From NCBI GenBank assembly GCA_024998705.1, contig JACOEF010000510.1, positions 1-8,547 of the forward strand: 8,547 nt of DNA, in the 5' to 3' direction. Position numbers and translations under genes: made by a program. Origin of the DNA: Nitrospira sp. (GTDB taxonomy: Bacteria; Nitrospirota; Nitrospiria; Nitrospirales; Nitrospiraceae). Shown piece after piece: positions 7,319-8,547 of the stretch (position 1 is its first letter; the number at the start of each line of letters is the position of its first letter). The notes below the pieces were generated by a model. That model worked only from the letters and a program-made list of their open reading frames with translations, ran no database searches and had not been told where the DNA came from.

Positions 7319-7345
7319 TTATCGGCAAAACCCTCAAAAATCTAA
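7319..7345 (-). promoter_or_regulatory. Candidate sigma-28 (FliA-type) promoter for the PilZ gene
   Basis: On the minus strand GCCGATAA (7326 to 7319) matches the FliA -10 consensus at all eight positions. Eleven bases upstream, TTAGATTT (7345 to 7338) matches the TAAAGTTT -35 box at five of eight. The predicted transcript would start near 7312, giving a leader of about 40 bases to the ATG at 7270. In E. coli, ycgR is itself a FliA-dependent gene. The weak -35 keeps the confidence moderate. Confidence 0.6.
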
Positions 7346-7356
7346 AGGAAACGTAT

Positions 7357-7369
7357 GGCTCTAGGAGCC
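7357..7369. repeat. Perfect dyad upstream of the HD-GYP promoter
   Basis: GGCTC-TAG-GAGCC is a perfect 5-bp inverted repeat with a 3-base centre. It sits just upstream of the predicted plus-strand -35 box and between the two divergent promoters, where an operator could act on both. No T-run follows, so it is not a terminator. Confidence 0.4.
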
Positions 7370-7373
7370 CGAC

Positions 7374-7389
7374 TCCGGTAAAGACCGGA
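7374..7389. repeat. Perfect 6-bp dyad overlapping the predicted -35 box
   Basis: TCCGGT-AAAG-ACCGGA is a perfect inverted repeat with a 4-base loop, 4 bases after the preceding dyad. The loop contributes AAAG of the predicted sigma-28 -35 sequence TAAAG. It could be an operator that blocks the promoter. It lies upstream of the inferred transcript start, so it would not form in the HD-GYP mRNA. Confidence 0.45.
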
Positions 7390-7406
7390 TCAGGATCAGC
7401 CGATAT
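7379..7406 (+). promoter_or_regulatory. Candidate sigma-28 (FliA-type) promoter for the HD-GYP gene
   Basis: TAAAG (7379-7383) matches the first five bases of the FliA -35 consensus, and GCCGATAT (7399-7406) matches seven of eight bases of the -10 consensus. The gap from TAAA to GCCG is 16 bases, one more than the usual 15. A transcript would start near 7413 and have a leader of about 70 bases. The facing promoter on the other strand has the same character, which strengthens the call. Confidence 0.55.
7388..7399. repeat. Tandem GATCAG direct repeat
   Basis: Two adjacent copies of GATCAG fill most of the spacer of the predicted plus-strand sigma-28 promoter. A two-copy 6-mer may be chance, or may have lengthened the spacer by duplication. 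Confidence 0.35.
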
Positions 7407-7429
7407 ATTCTCTACGGCAAGGAGACCGC

Positions 7430-7459
7430 GCCGGTGTGCCCCCCGGCATGCCGTTCGGC
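7430..7459 (+). repeat. GC-rich overlapping dyads in the HD-GYP mRNA leader
   Basis: Downstream of the inferred transcript start are GCCGG (7430-7434) with CCGGC (7443-7447), a perfect 10-bp palindrome CGGCATGCCG (7444-7453), and GCCG-TT-CGGC (7450-7459). They are mutually exclusive when folded and end a few bases before the ribosome binding site, so they could modulate translation. I do not recognise a known riboswitch class. Confidence 0.35.
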
Positions 7460-7469
7460 CCGAAGGAGC

Positions 7470-7474
7470 AGGGA
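7470..7474 (+). promoter_or_regulatory. Ribosome binding site of the HD-GYP gene
   Basis: AGGGA lies 9 bases before the ATG at 7484. A second purine-rich stretch, AAGGAG (7463-7468), lies 15 bases away, which is too distant to be the main site. Confidence 0.5.
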
Positions 7475-7483
7475 AAACCGAAT

Positions 7484-8547
7484 ATGGCCTCGACAAAACG
7501 CATTCCCATCGAGCAACTCAAGCTCGGCATGTTTATCGTGGGATTGGATCAGCCCTGGTATCGCACTCCGTTTCTCCTTCACAAGTGGCTGGTGTCTAAC
7601 CCCGACGATATCCAGCAGCTGAAACGGCATGGCATCCAGGTTGTCACCATCGATATCGAACGTGGAGCGGACACCGCTGTCACCGCTGCGTCTGTGCTGA
7701 GCACGGCGCCTGTCGCACTTGCGCCCCCCCCTCAGGAGAGTGAGGCTGTTCCGACGCCGCACATCGATGACGTCCCCCACGCTACATCGCCGGCGGCGAC
7801 CTATCGAGAAGCTATGGCCGCCGTGGAGCGCGTCTTCACTGATCTTGAAGCAGGTCACCCGCCGAAAATCGCAGCACTGACGCCGGTTGTGCGTACGTTA
7901 TTGGAAAAAATCGTGGCTCAACCGGAGTCGATGATGATCCAGTTCTGCCTGGACAAAGTGCGACGCTTCGACAGTTCCCTCGCCGCTCATGGTATGGACG
8001 TGTGCGTGTTAGCGCTCATCCTGGCCGTAGAAAACGGCTGTTCGGAAGCGGATCGCGAGATCCTTGGGCTGGGAGCCCTGCTCCACGATATCGGATACGT
8101 TCGTCTCCCGCGCAACCTGTATCGAAAATCGACCCCCCTGACCGAGCAGGAACAGATGCTGATGCGACAACATCCGCAGTTGGCATCGACCGTGCTGGCA
8201 CAAGTGGACGCAATCCCTGATGCGGTGTCACGGATCATTCTCCACCATCACGAATACATCGATGGCAGCGGATTTCCGAAACAATTGAAACAGGACAGCC
8301 TGTCTCCCTTGGCGCAGCTGGTTGGATTAGCCGATACCTATGACGACCTGCTCACGACGCGGCACGGCCGCCCCGCGCTGTTGCCCCACGATGCAATCCG
8401 CCAGCTCTTCGTGTTGGGCGCCAAAGGCCGCTATGACAAGATCCTGGTCGAAGTAGCCATCAAGGCTCTGGGCGTGTATCCGCTTGGTAGCCTGATTAAG
8501 TTGAATACCAATGAGTGTGCCATGGTCATCGGTCTGAATCATGAAGA
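7484..8547 (+). CDS. DUF3391-HD-GYP domain protein, c-di-GMP phosphodiesterase-like, 3' end beyond window
   Basis: 354 residues are visible and no stop is reached. Residues 7-60 form a DUF3391 domain (IPIEQLKLGMFIV, then a segment ending GIQVVTIDI), the usual partner at the N-terminus of this HD-GYP subgroup. A Pro/Ala-rich linker (about 62-106) follows. The HD-GYP domain is about 155-354. Probable metal ligands are His169 (AAHGMDV), His201-Asp202 (LLHDIG), His230 (RQHP), His254/His255 (LHHHEYIDGSGFP) and Asp284 (LADTYDDL). The family degrades c-di-GMP to pGpG or GMP in the cytoplasm. Two signature positions differ: HDIGY instead of HDxGK (Tyr205) and GSGFP instead of GSGYP (Phe264). The metal site looks complete, so activity is plausible but not certain. 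It is divergent from the PilZ gene, with facing sigma-28-like promoters; together they may set the c-di-GMP response of motility. Confidence 0.88.
   Translation, partial: MASTKRIPIEQLKLGMFIVGLDQPWYRTPFLLHKWLVSNPDDIQQLKRHGIQVVTIDIERGADTAVTAASVLSTAPVALAPPPQESEAVPTPHIDDVPHATSPAATYREAMAAVERVFTDLEAGHPPKIAALTPVVRTLLEKIVAQPESMMIQFCLDKVRRFDSSLAAHGMDVCVLALILAVENGCSEADREILGLGALLHDIGYVRLPRNLYRKSTPLTEQEQMLMRQHPQLASTVLAQVDAIPDAVSRIILHHHEYIDGSGFPKQLKQDSLSPLAQLVGLADTYDDLLTTRHGRPALLPHDAIRQLFVLGAKGRYDKILVEVAIKALGVYPLGSLIKLNTNECAMVIGLNHE

Noticed and set aside
7297..7400. Possible GEMM-I c-di-GMP riboswitch (GCACGCAC and GGCAAAACC followed by ACTCCGGTAAAGACCGG)
   Set aside because: Individual words resemble the consensus, but the GGGACGCAAAGCC arm and the pairing between the GGC and GCC elements are missing. 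Much of it also lies upstream of the inferred plus-strand transcript start.
1..8547. CRISPR arrays, tRNA or rRNA genes, insertion sequences
   Set aside because: No regularly spaced repeats, RNA gene signatures, transposase-like frames or terminal inverted repeats were seen.

Overview
The window is bacterial, dense and rather GC-rich. It shows two connected themes. Positions 1-6360 hold six genes, all on the minus strand, that look like one operon for an unusual nucleotide-activated sugar (probably a heptose) destined for a surface glycan. Positions 6557-8547 hold a divergent pair of cyclic-di-GMP genes: a YcgR-like PilZ protein (minus) and an HD-GYP phosphodiesterase (plus). A motile Gram-negative with LPS or exopolysaccharide clusters fits. 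The overall style resembles Nitrospirota or proteobacterial genomes, but the sequence alone does not fix the taxon.

Operon layout in transcription order (right to left): (i) a DegT/DnrJ/EryC1-fold PLP protein whose Schiff-base lysine is replaced by histidine, as in ColD/RfbH-type sugar 3-dehydratases (6360-5167); (ii) an extended SDR, NAD-dependent epimerase-like (5114-4167); (iii) a GHMP kinase of the HddA heptose-7-phosphate kinase type (4136-3066); (iv) a sugar-1-phosphate nucleotidyltransferase of the HddC type (3069-2302); (v) a class I/II aminotransferase with all its PLP residues (2302-1082); (vi) a cobalamin-binding-domain radical SAM protein running off the left edge (1098-1). The last four genes are joined by overlaps (GTGA, TAATG, then 17 bp), which suggests translational coupling and co-expression. 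HddA plus HddC suggests a GDP-heptose-like precursor. The His-type PLP enzyme, the SDR and the radical SAM protein would modify it or a related sugar. GmhA, GmhB, a recognisable 4,6-dehydratase and a glycosyltransferase are not in the window.

The divergent intergenic region (7271-7483) holds what looks like a pair of flagellar sigma-28 (FliA-type) promoters. On the minus strand there is an exact GCCGATAA -10 box before the PilZ gene. On the plus strand there is TAAAG, 16 bases counted from TAAA, then GCCGATAT before the HD-GYP gene. Several short perfect dyads overlap or follow the plus-strand promoter. A c-di-GMP receptor and a c-di-GMP phosphodiesterase would thus be expressed with late flagellar genes.

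The most notable oddities are: the radical SAM protein has Arg where the first cysteine of CxxxCxxC should be (one base change from Cys); the DegT protein has Lys replaced by His; the HD-GYP protein has HDIGY and GSGFP in place of HDxGK and GYP; and the divergent sigma-28-like promoters.
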